The notes under the pieces were generated by a model. It did not search any database. It had not been told where the DNA came from and worked only from the letters and a program-made list of their open reading frames with translations. The translations under genes were made by a program, and so were the position numbers. Positions 45,247 through 53,418 of a DNA stretch of 64,000 nt are shown in pieces. The stretch comes from Skermanella mucosa. Lineage in GTDB: Bacteria; Pseudomonadota; Alphaproteobacteria; Azospirillales; Azospirillaceae. How positions within the stretch are numbered: position 1 is the first letter of the stretch; each line of letters starts with the position of its first letter. The stretch lies in the NCBI RefSeq assembly GCF_016765655.2, contig NZ_CP086106.1:4577001-4641000 (forward strand). The letters run 5' to 3'.

Positions 45247-45441
45247 TTACTTGCGGTTTTTCGGCGGGGTCAGCATCGGCATCCAGAACTGCATGGACAT
45301 CCGGACCCAGCTCTGGATGAATTCCTGCTGCTGGCGCTGGAATTCGGCGTTCCAGGCGCCGCGCATCGTGTTGGCCGACGAATTGAAGGCCGAGAGCCAG
45401 ACGCTCATGAAGGGGTTCTTGGCGGCGTAAAGGTTCTGCAC
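45247..45441 (-). CDS. Small amphipathic protein, phasin-like in character
   Basis: 64 residues from a GTG at 45441 with AGGAGG 5 bases upstream; a longer frame to 45519 has no site. The protein is rich in Trp, Met, Phe and Gln (NPFMSVWLSAFNSSANTM, RQQQEFIQSWVRMSMQFW) with a basic end (PKNRK). Such amphipathic helices occur in proteins bound to PHB granules, but I cannot prove a phasin. Function unknown. Confidence 0.5.
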   Translation of the reverse strand: MQNLYAAKNPFMSVWLSAFNSSANTMRGAWNAEFQRQQQEFIQSWVRMSMQFWMPMLTPPKNRK

Positions 45442-45555
45442 GGGGACCTCCTGTCCTGGTTGTGAGTCGATACAACATCCCGCAGTGCGAAACGGCACCA
45501 CGGGACACTCATCGGCCAACCGGCGGGAGATCGCGGCGCGCCGCCCGGGACTGCG

Positions 45556-46101
45556 TCACGTTGAAGCGGCGAGCCCCGGCAGGGCCGGAGCCGGCGGTGC
45601 CTGGCGCAGGCGGCGAAGCCCCAGCTCGTTCCGAAGCCGCCAAAGATTGCTGACGAAGCACATGGTGTCCGACGCCAGGCCGAAAGGCGAGCCGACCGCC
45701 ATGTTGTGGGTCGCCCATCCCATGGAGCAGAGGATGAAGAAGCCGCGCAGCTTCAATGTGTCGGTCTGCCAGCGGCCCAGCGTCGCCATCGCCATCCCGA
45801 ACGCGGCGCCCGCCGAGGCGAGCCCGTTCCAGGTCAGGACGGTCAGCAGCGCGATCATCGGCACGGTGGACCAGAACAGGATCGTGGTCGCGCGGCTGCG
45901 GCGTTCGGGCAGCGAGGCGAGCGCCTGGATCAGGGTCACGGCGCACATGGCCGAACCGCTCCACGCGCCGAGCAGGCCGTAGTGGATGCCGAACATGATG
46001 GTGGCGAAGGCCTGGACGGCGAGAATGGCGCGGCGGTCCTTGAGGAAACCCCAGGACGAACCGGCAATGACGCCGGTGATGCCAAATATTTCGGCGAGCA
46101 T
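45556..46101 (-). CDS. YgjV-family inner-membrane protein
   Basis: 181 residues with five to six hydrophobic helices. The family pattern is recognisable: EIFGITGVIAGSSWGFLKDR, then a helix with FGIHYGLLGAWSGSAMC, and GFFILCSMGWATHNMAVGSP near the end. YgjV-like proteins are predicted membrane proteins of unknown function. I use the ATG at 46101; a GTG at 46116 is also possible. Neither has a strong ribosome binding site. Confidence 0.75.
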   Translation of the reverse strand: MLAEIFGITGVIAGSSWGFLKDRRAILAVQAFATIMFGIHYGLLGAWSGSAMCAVTLIQALASLPERRSRATTILFWSTVPMIALLTVLTWNGLASAGAAFGMAMATLGRWQTDTLKLRGFFILCSMGWATHNMAVGSPFGLASDTMCFVSNLWRLRNELGLRRLRQAPPAPALPGLAAST

Positions 46102-46644
46102 GGCTCTGGACAGCACTGCATGGGAGGGATGGGAAAGACAGTGTTGTATATACCCTGGCCGGTGTTCGGCCCGCCGTGCGATGTTCGCCGGGGTGCCATG
46201 CGGAAACTGTGCCCTCGAAGGCGCACTTGTCTCATCTCGGACACACCTTCAAGATCGGGGTGCTTTGATCCGAATGGGTGAGGCGGGTGTACGGTGCCGA
46301 CTCGCGTCCGGTCCATGATTCCGCTGACCGCGTTGGACCTGGGCTCCGGCTGTCTTCGATGCCCCGCAGGCTGCGTTAAAATCAGGTTATCGAACCCTTC
46401 GGCATATGACGGGGACGAAAGGCCGAAGTTCCTTCGATAGGTTATAACCGTTAATTACTTTGAGCATATGCCCCGCCCCATGGACATGGACTTGCTTCAA
46501 ATTTCTCTGGAATTTCCATGTATTGCAATGGGATGGCAAAATTGGTTTGAGGTCTAACTCCTGCGAAGTAGGTAATCATTCATTAACTTAACGAGCCGTA
46601 TTTCAGATCCCAACAGATCACGCTGCGTATGGAGCACGTCGACC
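46102..46644. other. 543-base intergenic region
   Basis: I see no gene. The part from about 46380 to 46620 is lower in GC. It holds a perfect 10-base palindrome GGTTATAACC (46440-46449), a related GGTT-atcg-AACC at 46384-46395, and two CATATG sites. CTTCGGC and GCCGAAG near 46398-46428 could form a stem. It probably contains the promoter for the disordered-protein gene at 46645. Confidence 0.5.
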
Positions 46645-47226
46645 ATGAAGGACGATCAGAATTCCGGCAATGACAACGGCCCCTACCTGCTCGGACAGGC
46701 CCTCTCGGGTCGACACCTGCTGGATTCTCCCGGTTCTTCGAGCGGCATCGACAATGCCGGAGCCAGGCGACCCGATGGCGATACCTACCTGCGGAGTTCC
46801 CGGCCCTTGCCCCGCCGGCCGAACCGGCGCATCGACCCGCGCGGCCTGGGCGACCGTCCGACGGCGCCGGACCGTCCGGCGGGCATTCCGGATCGTACCG
46901 CGGCGGAGCGGATCTCGGCCGCCGCCTCGGCCATGCAGGCCGACAACGACTTCGACCTGGACGACGACGATTCCGACGACCTGAACTCGAACGGCCTGAT
47001 CTCGCGGTCCGGCTGCCCGCGCGGGTGGCTGATCAGCGAAGCCGAACTGGCACGCCGTTTCGCCCGCCTGGGCGGCCGGTTCGAGGACATCGAGGTGGAC
47101 ACCGAACTGGACCGCCCCGCCGTTTCCGCCAAGCCGGCCCGCCCCGCCCCCCGGGATGCCGGGCACTCCTCTTCCTATACGTCCCTGTTCGACCTGCCCC
47201 GCCGTCCCCCCGCTTCCAGGCGCTGA
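46645..47226 (+). CDS. Disordered acidic/arginine-rich protein, unknown function
   Basis: 193 residues, GGAG about 11 bases before the ATG. Composition is extreme: Pro/Arg-rich N-terminal half (SSRPLPRRPNRRIDPRGLGD) and a strongly acidic block (NDFDLDDDDSDDLNSNG). One short structured stretch follows (RGWLISEAELARRFARLGGR), then a Pro-rich end. It is probably largely disordered, with a small helical motif. No family recognised. It precedes the short-chain dehydrogenase gene by 84 bases. Confidence 0.5.
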   Translation: MKDDQNSGNDNGPYLLGQALSGRHLLDSPGSSSGIDNAGARRPDGDTYLRSSRPLPRRPNRRIDPRGLGDRPTAPDRPAGIPDRTAAERISAAASAMQADNDFDLDDDDSDDLNSNGLISRSGCPRGWLISEAELARRFARLGGRFEDIEVDTELDRPAVSAKPARPAPRDAGHSSSYTSLFDLPRRPPASRR

Positions 47227-47310
47227 CCGGACGCCCTGCGATCGAGGGCTTGAAACTTCCCGCCGCCGACGTGTTTCCTTCCCGGGGAATAGGCCCCACG
47301 GGAAGAGGAA

Positions 47311-48156
47311 ATGGATATGTCGAACCACCCTGCCCTGGCATCCGGCCGCGTCGCCGTCGTCACCGGGGCGGCCAGCGGCATCGGCCTTGCCGCGGCACAG
47401 CGCTTCGCGGCGCTCGGCATGAAGGTCTGCATGGCCGACATCGACGCGGACGCCCTGGAAAAGGCCGCAGCCGGGGTCGGCGGAACGGCCGAGACGCTGG
47501 CGGTCCCGACCGACGTCTCCGACCGCTCGCAGGTCGAGCGACTCCGGGACAAGGCCCTGGACCGCTTCGGAGAAGTCGCCGTCCTGATGAACAATGCCGG
47601 CCGCGAGGGCGGCGGCGGGCTGTTCGGCGATCCGGCGCGCTGGCAGGCCATCCTCGACACCAACCTGTGGGGCGTCGTCCACGGCATCCAGGCGTTCGGC
47701 CCGGCCATGATCGCCCAGAACTCTCCCGCGGCCATCATCAACACCGGTTCCAAGCAGGGCATCACCTGCCCGCCCGGCGATACCGCCTACAACGTGACCA
47801 AGGCCGGCGTGAAGGTCGTGACGGAAGCGCTGGCCCACGAGCTGCGCAACACCGAAGGCTGCCAGGTGACCGCCCACCTGCTGATCCCCGGCTTCACCTT
47901 CACCGGCTTCACCCGTGTCCGCGTGCAGGAGAAGCCGCCCGGCGCCTGGACGCCCGAGCAGGTCATCGACTTCATGCTGCCGGCCATGGCCGCGGGCGAC
48001 TTCTACATCCTGTGCCCCGACAACGACGTGACCCGGGAGATGGACGAGAAGCGCATCCGCTGGGCGGCCGAGGACATCATCCGCAACCGCCCCCCGCTGT
48101 CCCGCTGGCATCCCCTGTACAAGGAGGAGTTCGAGAAGTTCGACCCGAAGGGCTGA
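47311..48156 (+). CDS. Short-chain dehydrogenase/reductase
   Basis: 281 residues. Cofactor loop VTGAASGIGLAAAQRF, acidic residue for NAD at CMADIDADAL, NNAG motif in VLMNNAGREG, catalytic Ser in IINTGSKQGI and the Y-x3-K pair in TAYNVTKAGVKVV. The substrate is unknown. The long C-terminal part (about 200-281) is typical of SDRs acting on larger substrates. The ribosome binding site GAAGAGGAA lies in the right arm of a 7-bp stem (CTTCCCG/CGGGAAG, 47277-47304), which may control translation. Confidence 0.88.
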   Translation: MDMSNHPALASGRVAVVTGAASGIGLAAAQRFAALGMKVCMADIDADALEKAAAGVGGTAETLAVPTDVSDRSQVERLRDKALDRFGEVAVLMNNAGREGGGGLFGDPARWQAILDTNLWGVVHGIQAFGPAMIAQNSPAAIINTGSKQGITCPPGDTAYNVTKAGVKVVTEALAHELRNTEGCQVTAHLLIPGFTFTGFTRVRVQEKPPGAWTPEQVIDFMLPAMAAGDFYILCPDNDVTREMDEKRIRWAAEDIIRNRPPLSRWHPLYKEEFEKFDPKG

Positions 48157-48190
48157 CGCGGCAGGCGATCCGGACGGAAGCCGCAGCCCC

Positions 48191-49588
48191 TCACACGTGC
48201 TCGGCCGCCGCCGCCGCCGCGGAGGCCTCGCCGCGGGCATGCTCCGCGCTCTTCATGCCGTTGAAGAAGGCGTTCAGGGCGACCGCGACGATGGCGGCCA
48301 GCAGGATGCCGGATTCCAGCAGCGGGTGCAGGGCATGGGGCAGGTTCTTGAAGAAGTTCGGTGCCACCAGCGGGATCATGCCGAAGCCGATGGAGATCGC
48401 GACGATGAACAGGTTGTTCGGGTTGTTGCGGAAATCGACGGCGGTCAGGATCCGGGCGCCGGTCGCGGCGACCATGCCGAACATCACCAGCCCCGCCCCG
48501 CCGAGCACCACCACCGGCACCGCCTCGACCAGCGCCGCCATCTTGGGCAGCAGGCCCAGGATCAGCATGATCACGCCGCCTGCCACCGTGACCCAGCGCG
48601 AGCGTACGCCGGTGACGCCGACCAGACCGACATTCTGCGAGAACGAGGTGTAGGGGAAGGTGTTGAAAATGCCGCCCAGCAGCGTGCCGACGCCGTCGGC
48701 GCGCAGGCCCCGGGTCAGCGAGGCCTGGTTCACCTCGCGGCCGGTGATGTCGCCCAGCGCCAGGAACATGCCGAGCGACTCGATCATGACGACCAGCATC
48801 ACGATGCACATGGTCAGGATCGGGATCAGGTGGAACTGGGGCATCCCGAAATGGAAGGGCAGCACCAGGTCGAACCACGCCGCGGTCGCGACCTTGCCGA
48901 AATGCATCAGGCCCAGCGACGCCGCCAGCACCGACCCGGCGACGATGCCCAGCAGCACCGCGATATTGGCGACGAACCCCTTGCCCCACTTGATCAGCGC
49001 CAGGATCACCAGCAGCACGAACAGGGCGATGCCCAGTCCGGTCACCTGCCCGTAATTGGGATTGGGGAAGGCCGCCGGCACGCCGTCCACCATCTTCGTC
49101 AGCATGGGCAGCCCGCCGCCGGCCCAGTTGATCCCGACCCGCATCAGGGAGATGCCGATCACCAGGATGATGGTGCCGGTCACGACCGGCGGAAAAAGAG
49201 GCAATAATCTGCTGATGAAAGGGGCAGCGACGATCCCGAACACGCCGGCCGCGATGACCGAGCCGTAGATCCCGAGCAACCCGATGTCGGGCGCCGCGGC
49301 CATGGACAGCATGGGACCGACCGACGCGAAGGTCACCCCCATCATGACCGGCAACCGGATGCCGACTCCGCGGAAACCCACGCATTGGACCAGCGTCGCC
49401 AATCCGCAGGCGAACAGGTCGGCGCTGATCAGGAAGGCGACGTCCTCCGGCGGAAGGCTGAGCGCCCGCCCGATGATCAGCGGCACCGCGACGGCGCCGG
49501 CATACATCACCAGCACGTGCTGCAAAGCCAGGGGTATCAGCCGCGGCAGCGGCAATCTTTGGTCCACCGGGTGGGTAATGGTCGCCAT
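48191..49588 (-). CDS. Nucleobase:cation symporter-2 (uracil/xanthine permease family)
   Basis: 465 residues with 12-14 helices. The family start LALQHVLVMYAGAVAVPLII is complete. The central signature helices are visible as ADLFACGLATLVQCVGFRGV, FPPVVTGTIILVIGISLMRV and the NCS2 motif ESLGMFLALGDITGREVN. Members import uric acid, xanthine or uracil with protons or sodium. The motif suggests a purine-type member (PbuX/UapA-like), but the substrate is not fixed. The ATG at 49588 has AGAGGA inside a 12-bp hairpin. Confidence 0.9.
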   Translation of the reverse strand: MATITHPVDQRLPLPRLIPLALQHVLVMYAGAVAVPLIIGRALSLPPEDVAFLISADLFACGLATLVQCVGFRGVGIRLPVMMGVTFASVGPMLSMAAAPDIGLLGIYGSVIAAGVFGIVAAPFISRLLPLFPPVVTGTIILVIGISLMRVGINWAGGGLPMLTKMVDGVPAAFPNPNYGQVTGLGIALFVLLVILALIKWGKGFVANIAVLLGIVAGSVLAASLGLMHFGKVATAAWFDLVLPFHFGMPQFHLIPILTMCIVMLVVMIESLGMFLALGDITGREVNQASLTRGLRADGVGTLLGGIFNTFPYTSFSQNVGLVGVTGVRSRWVTVAGGVIMLILGLLPKMAALVEAVPVVVLGGAGLVMFGMVAATGARILTAVDFRNNPNNLFIVAISIGFGMIPLVAPNFFKNLPHALHPLLESGILLAAIVAVALNAFFNGMKSAEHARGEASAAAAAAEHV

Positions 49589-49594
49589 GGGAGT

Positions 49595-49629
49595 CCTCTG
49601 CGCCAAGAATGCATCCTTTGGCGCAGAGG
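49595..49629 (-). promoter_or_regulatory. Leader hairpin covering the permease ribosome binding site
   Basis: CCTCTGCGCCAA (49595-49606) and TTGGCGCAGAGG (49618-49629) are perfectly complementary over 12 bp with an 11-base loop. On the permease message the arm nearest the start contains the AGAGG that would bind the ribosome, 7 bases before the ATG. It could hide the site, or the DNA palindrome could be a repressor operator. Confidence 0.55.
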
Positions 49630-49678
49630 GTTGCAACAATTACGCCACAATTCCACCCGACCGGCGGCCGGGCTCCCG

Positions 49679-50215
49679 TTACTGCCCCTGCCCGTAGGCC
49701 AGGACGTGCTCGGGGTAGTGGACATCGGCGGCGGGATCGCGCTTGAAGTCGAGCAGCAGGACGACCCGCGTCTCGCCGCTGCGGTTCCAGGCCTCGTGCT
49801 CGGTCGTGTCATCGAACAGCATCAGGCCGCCGGGGGTCCAGGACTTGGTCTCCGGCCCGACCCGGATCGCGCAATCCGGGGGCGTCAGCAGCCCGACATG
49901 GGCGCGCAGGACCTCGCTGGTATAGCCGAAATGCGGCCCGATATAGGTCCCGGGCGCCAGGGACGAGAAGCCGGCGGTGAGCAGTCCGGGAATCTTCTCG
50001 ATCGCCTCGGTGGTGCGCGGGCAAAGCGCGCAGTGCTCCTCCACCTTCTGGCCGAACTTGTAGAGCGGGAACACCGTCCAGTTCCCGTCATAGATGCTCT
50101 TCTCGGGCCAGGCGATGAAATACTCCTTGGAGAGGGCGAGCAGTTCGGCCCGGATATCCATCCAGGCGTCGGAGAGGGCGGCCAGTTCCGGCACCTGCGC
50201 CGGGTCCATGAACAT
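49679..50215 (-). CDS. Aspartyl/asparaginyl beta-hydroxylase-like protein
   Basis: 178 residues from the ATG at 50215 with AGAGGTT upstream. Iron-binding pattern: GTYIGPHFGYTSEVLRAHVG, then the second His in DDTTEHEAWNRSGETRV, with the oxoglutarate-binding Arg after it. This is the Asp/Asn hydroxylase-like (LpxO-related) dioxygenase domain. The substrate, lipid or peptide, is unknown. It lies downstream of, and opposite to, the siderophore-iron operon; iron use may be a coincidental link. Confidence 0.82.
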   Translation of the reverse strand: MFMDPAQVPELAALSDAWMDIRAELLALSKEYFIAWPEKSIYDGNWTVFPLYKFGQKVEEHCALCPRTTEAIEKIPGLLTAGFSSLAPGTYIGPHFGYTSEVLRAHVGLLTPPDCAIRVGPETKSWTPGGLMLFDDTTEHEAWNRSGETRVVLLLDFKRDPAADVHYPEHVLAYGQGQ

Positions 50216-50383
50216 GATTGAACCTCTTGAATACAATGTAACTCAAAAGCGAATTATAATGGCACAGGATACTCCGGAGGGGCAATCGGCACTGCGGTGC
50301 CGAGCTTCAGGTGGCACCGGCTTCACGCCCGCCCGGGCACATCATCCGTAATCCCCTCGATTGACTACCCCAACCAAAACTAT

Positions 50384-50398
50384 TGCAAGTCACTCGCA
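50384..50398 (+). promoter_or_regulatory. Candidate Fur-type box before the siderophore operon
   Basis: TGCAAGT-c-ACTCGCA is a 7-1-7 inverted repeat with one mismatch, the geometry of Fur sites. It is followed by TTATCATT, which resembles a Fur hexamer. It stands about 80 bases before the TonB receptor start. Confidence 0.5.
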
Positions 50399-50478
50399 TT
50401 ATCATTAGCGTCCCGCAGCACCGTCCCGGCGCCTCCCCGACCGGCCGCCCTGTTTCTGTCTTCTGCGGGAAAGTCCCC

Positions 50479-52632
50479 ATGCCTTCCGAAACTCGCCCAA
50501 TTTCCCTCCTGGCAAGACTGCTGGGAACCGCGGCGGTCATGATCCTTCCCGCGGCCCTTCCCGCAGGTGCTGCCGCCCAGGGGACGGACGGCGGCCAGAT
50601 CGTCCTGCCGCCCATCTCGGTCGAAACCACGGCCCCGACCGGCACCGGCCCGGTGCAGGGCTACGTGGCCCCGGTGACGTCCACCGCGACCAAGACCGAC
50701 ACGCCGCTGATCGAGACACCGCAGTCGATCTCCGTCATCACCCGCGACCAGCTCGACGACCGCGCCGTGCAGTCCATCACCGAGGCGCTGGGCTACACCG
50801 CCGGCACCTTCTCCGGAACCATCGCCGACCCGCGATTCGACGATCCCAACATCCGCGGGTTCAGCGCCGGCCCCAACCAGTTCCTGGACGGGCTGCGCAT
50901 CCTGCGCAGCTTCGGGGCGCCGGCGATCGAGCCCTACGGCCTGGAGCGGGTCGAGGTCCTGCGCGGCCCCTCCTCCGTGCTGTACGGCCAGTCGGTGCCG
51001 GGCGGGCTGGTCAACATGGTCAGCAAGCGCCCGACCGAACAGAGCTTCGGCGAGGTCAACCTCCAGGCCGGCAGCCACGACCGCTACCAGGGCTCGTTCG
51101 ACCTGGGCGGCCCGCTCGACCAGGAGGGGCAGTTCCTCTACCGGCTGACGGCGCTGGGCCGGAAGAGCGACACGCAGATGGACTATGTGGAGGACGACCG
51201 CTGGTTCGTCGCCCCGGCGCTGACCTGGAAGCCCGACGCCGACACCAGGCTGACCCTGCTCGGCCGGTTCCAGCACGACGAGGCGCAGTCGCCGCCGGGC
51301 CTGCCCGCCGTCGGCACCCTCTTCGGCAGCCCGTTCGGCGATATCTCCACCAGCTTCTACCCGGGCGAGCCGACCTTCCGCGACAGCGAGCTGGAGCTGT
51401 CCAGCATCGGCTACGATTTCGAGCACCGCATCGACGACACCTTCACGATCCGGCAGAACGCCCGGTACCTGCATCTCAGCTTCGACTACGACACGCTGTT
51501 CACGTCGGGCCTGGCCGCCGACCAGCGCACGCTCCAGCGCGGCAGCCTGATCCAGCGGGAAAGCTCCGACACCGTCAACATCGACACCTCGGGACAGGCG
51601 AAGTTCGCCACCGGCCCGCTGGGCCACACGGCGCTGCTGGGCGTGGATTACCGCCGCTTCTGGGGCGACACGCAGACCGGCTTCGGCGCCGCCCCGTCGC
51701 TCGACCTGCTGAACCCGGTCTACGGGCAGGCGATCGCCCTGCCCCCGATCGGGACCGACCGTGACGACGACCTCAGCCAGCTCGGCGTCTATGTCCAGGA
51801 CCAGGTCAGGCTCCACAGGTGGCTGCTGACCCTGGGCGGGCGCCACGACTGGGTCGAGACCGAGCAGCGCAGCCGCATCACCGGCGCGGAGACCACGCAG
51901 GACGACAGCGCCTTCACCGGCCGCGCCGCCCTGATGTACCTGTTCGACAGCGGCTTCGCCCCCTATGTCAGCTACACCACCTCGTTCGACCCGGTGATCG
52001 GGACCCAGGCGCCCCAGCGCGGCGGCGGCACCTTCGAGCCGACCGAGGGCGAACAGTACGAGGTCGGCGTCAAGTACCAGCCGCCCGGCAGCAACAGCTT
52101 CTTCACCGCGGCCCTGTTCGACCTGACCCGGACCAACGTCACCACCACCGATCCCGACTTCCCGACCTTCCAGGTCCAGACCGGCGAGGCGCGGGTCCGC
52201 GGCATCGAGCTGGAGGCGACCGCCAGCCTGACGCAGGGCCTGGACGTCACCGCCGCCTACACCTACCTCGACTCGGAAGTGACCGAGAGCAACGCGGGGA
52301 CCGAGGGAAACCGGCTCGCCGCCGTGCCCGAGCACCTCGCCAGCCTGTGGGGCGCCTACCGCTTCCCGGAGGGCAGCGCCCTGGAAGGCTTCGGCCTGGG
52401 CGCCGGCGTGCGCCATGTCGGCTCCCGCTTCGGCAACGAGGCCAACGACATCAAGGTGCCGGGCGTCACCCTGTTCGACGCCGCGATCCACTACGACTTC
52501 GACCGTTTCCGCGTGGCGCTCAACGCCAACAACCTGTTCGACAAGGAATACGTGACCTCCTGCGGCAGCGTCGGCGGCTGCTACTACGGCAACCGCCTCG
52601 CGGTGATCTCCACCCTGACCTACCGCTGGTAA
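50479..52632 (+). CDS. TonB-dependent siderophore receptor
   Basis: 717 residues. The signal peptide covers roughly residues 1-34. The plug domain begins with PLIETPQSISVITRDQL, and its conserved segments VEVLRGPSSVLYGQSVPGGL and VNMVSKRPTE are intact. Then a 22-strand barrel, with terminal strand NNLFDKEYVTSC and a C-terminal aromatic (ending LTYRW). The features match ferric hydroxamate receptors (FhuE/FpvA type). The last loop has paired Cys (SCGSVGGCYYGN). The ATG at 50479 follows GCGGGAAAG; a longer frame lacks a site. It is the first gene of the iron operon. Confidence 0.93.
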   Translation: MPSETRPISLLARLLGTAAVMILPAALPAGAAAQGTDGGQIVLPPISVETTAPTGTGPVQGYVAPVTSTATKTDTPLIETPQSISVITRDQLDDRAVQSITEALGYTAGTFSGTIADPRFDDPNIRGFSAGPNQFLDGLRILRSFGAPAIEPYGLERVEVLRGPSSVLYGQSVPGGLVNMVSKRPTEQSFGEVNLQAGSHDRYQGSFDLGGPLDQEGQFLYRLTALGRKSDTQMDYVEDDRWFVAPALTWKPDADTRLTLLGRFQHDEAQSPPGLPAVGTLFGSPFGDISTSFYPGEPTFRDSELELSSIGYDFEHRIDDTFTIRQNARYLHLSFDYDTLFTSGLAADQRTLQRGSLIQRESSDTVNIDTSGQAKFATGPLGHTALLGVDYRRFWGDTQTGFGAAPSLDLLNPVYGQAIALPPIGTDRDDDLSQLGVYVQDQVRLHRWLLTLGGRHDWVETEQRSRITGAETTQDDSAFTGRAALMYLFDSGFAPYVSYTTSFDPVIGTQAPQRGGGTFEPTEGEQYEVGVKYQPPGSNSFFTAALFDLTRTNVTTTDPDFPTFQVQTGEARVRGIELEATASLTQGLDVTAAYTYLDSEVTESNAGTEGNRLAAVPEHLASLWGAYRFPEGSALEGFGLGAGVRHVGSRFGNEANDIKVPGVTLFDAAIHYDFDRFRVALNANNLFDKEYVTSCGSVGGCYYGNRLAVISTLTYRW

Positions 52633-52638
52633 CCCGCC

Positions 52639-53418
52639 TTGGACGGAAACCTCTACGAACTCCAGGGCGCCGCCTTCGGCGTGCCCGGCCGCGACCTGCT
52701 CCACCCGCTCGACCTGACCCTGTCGGGGCGCCGCATCCACGGGCTGATCGGCCCCAACGGGTCGGGCAAGAGCACGCTGGTCAAGCTGCTGGCCGGGCAG
52801 CAGAAGCCCACGCGCGGGACCGTCCGGTTCGCCGGCCGGCCGGTCGGCGACTGGGCCGGGCGCGCCTTCGCCCGCAAGGTGGCCTACCTGCCCCAGTTCA
52901 CCCCGGCCGCCGACGGCATGACCGTGCGCGAGCTGGTGGCGCTCGGCCGCTTCCCCTGGCACGGCGCGCTGGGCCGGGTCACGGCGGCGGACCGGGCGGC
53001 CGTGGAGGAGGCGATCGCGCGCACCGGCATGGCGGGCCTGGCCGGGCGGCTGGTCGATACGCTGTCCGGCGGCGAGCGGCAGCGCGCCTGGCTCGCCATG
53101 ATGCTGGCCCAGGACACCGAATGCCTGCTGCTGGACGAGCCGACCTCCGCCCTCGACGTGGCGCACCAGGTCGAGGTGCTGGCCCTCGTGCGCCGGCTCA
53201 GCCTGGAGCGGTCGCTGGGCGTCGTGGTCGTCCTGCACGACGTCAACATGGCGGCGCGCTACTGCGACGAGATCCTGGCGCTCGGCGGCGGCCGGCTGGT
53301 CGCCCGCGGCTCGCCCGGGGAGATCATGCGGCCGGAGATGCTGGCGCGGATCTACGGCCTGCCCATGGGCGTGCTGCCCCACCCGGCGACCGGCCAGCCG
53401 ATCGGCTACGTCCAATGA
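52639..53418 (+). CDS. Siderophore ABC transporter ATPase
   Basis: 259 residues of FhuC/FecE type, TTG start 6 bases after the receptor stop. Walker A GPNGSGKSTLVKLLAG, signature loop LSGGERQRAWLAMMLAQ, Walker B LLLDEPTSALD, and switch His in VVVLHDVNMAAR. It energises the fused permease in this operon. It ends in ATGA, overlapping the start of the binding-protein gene. Confidence 0.93.
   Translation: MDGNLYELQGAAFGVPGRDLLHPLDLTLSGRRIHGLIGPNGSGKSTLVKLLAGQQKPTRGTVRFAGRPVGDWAGRAFARKVAYLPQFTPAADGMTVRELVALGRFPWHGALGRVTAADRAAVEEAIARTGMAGLAGRLVDTLSGGERQRAWLAMMLAQDTECLLLDEPTSALDVAHQVEVLALVRRLSLERSLGVVVVLHDVNMAARYCDEILALGGGRLVARGSPGEIMRPEMLARIYGLPMGVLPHPATGQPIGYVQ

Noticed and set aside
46102-46644. 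tRNA or other RNA gene in the 543-base gap
   Set aside because: Palindromes are present but I could not draw a cloverleaf or a terminator with a T-tract.
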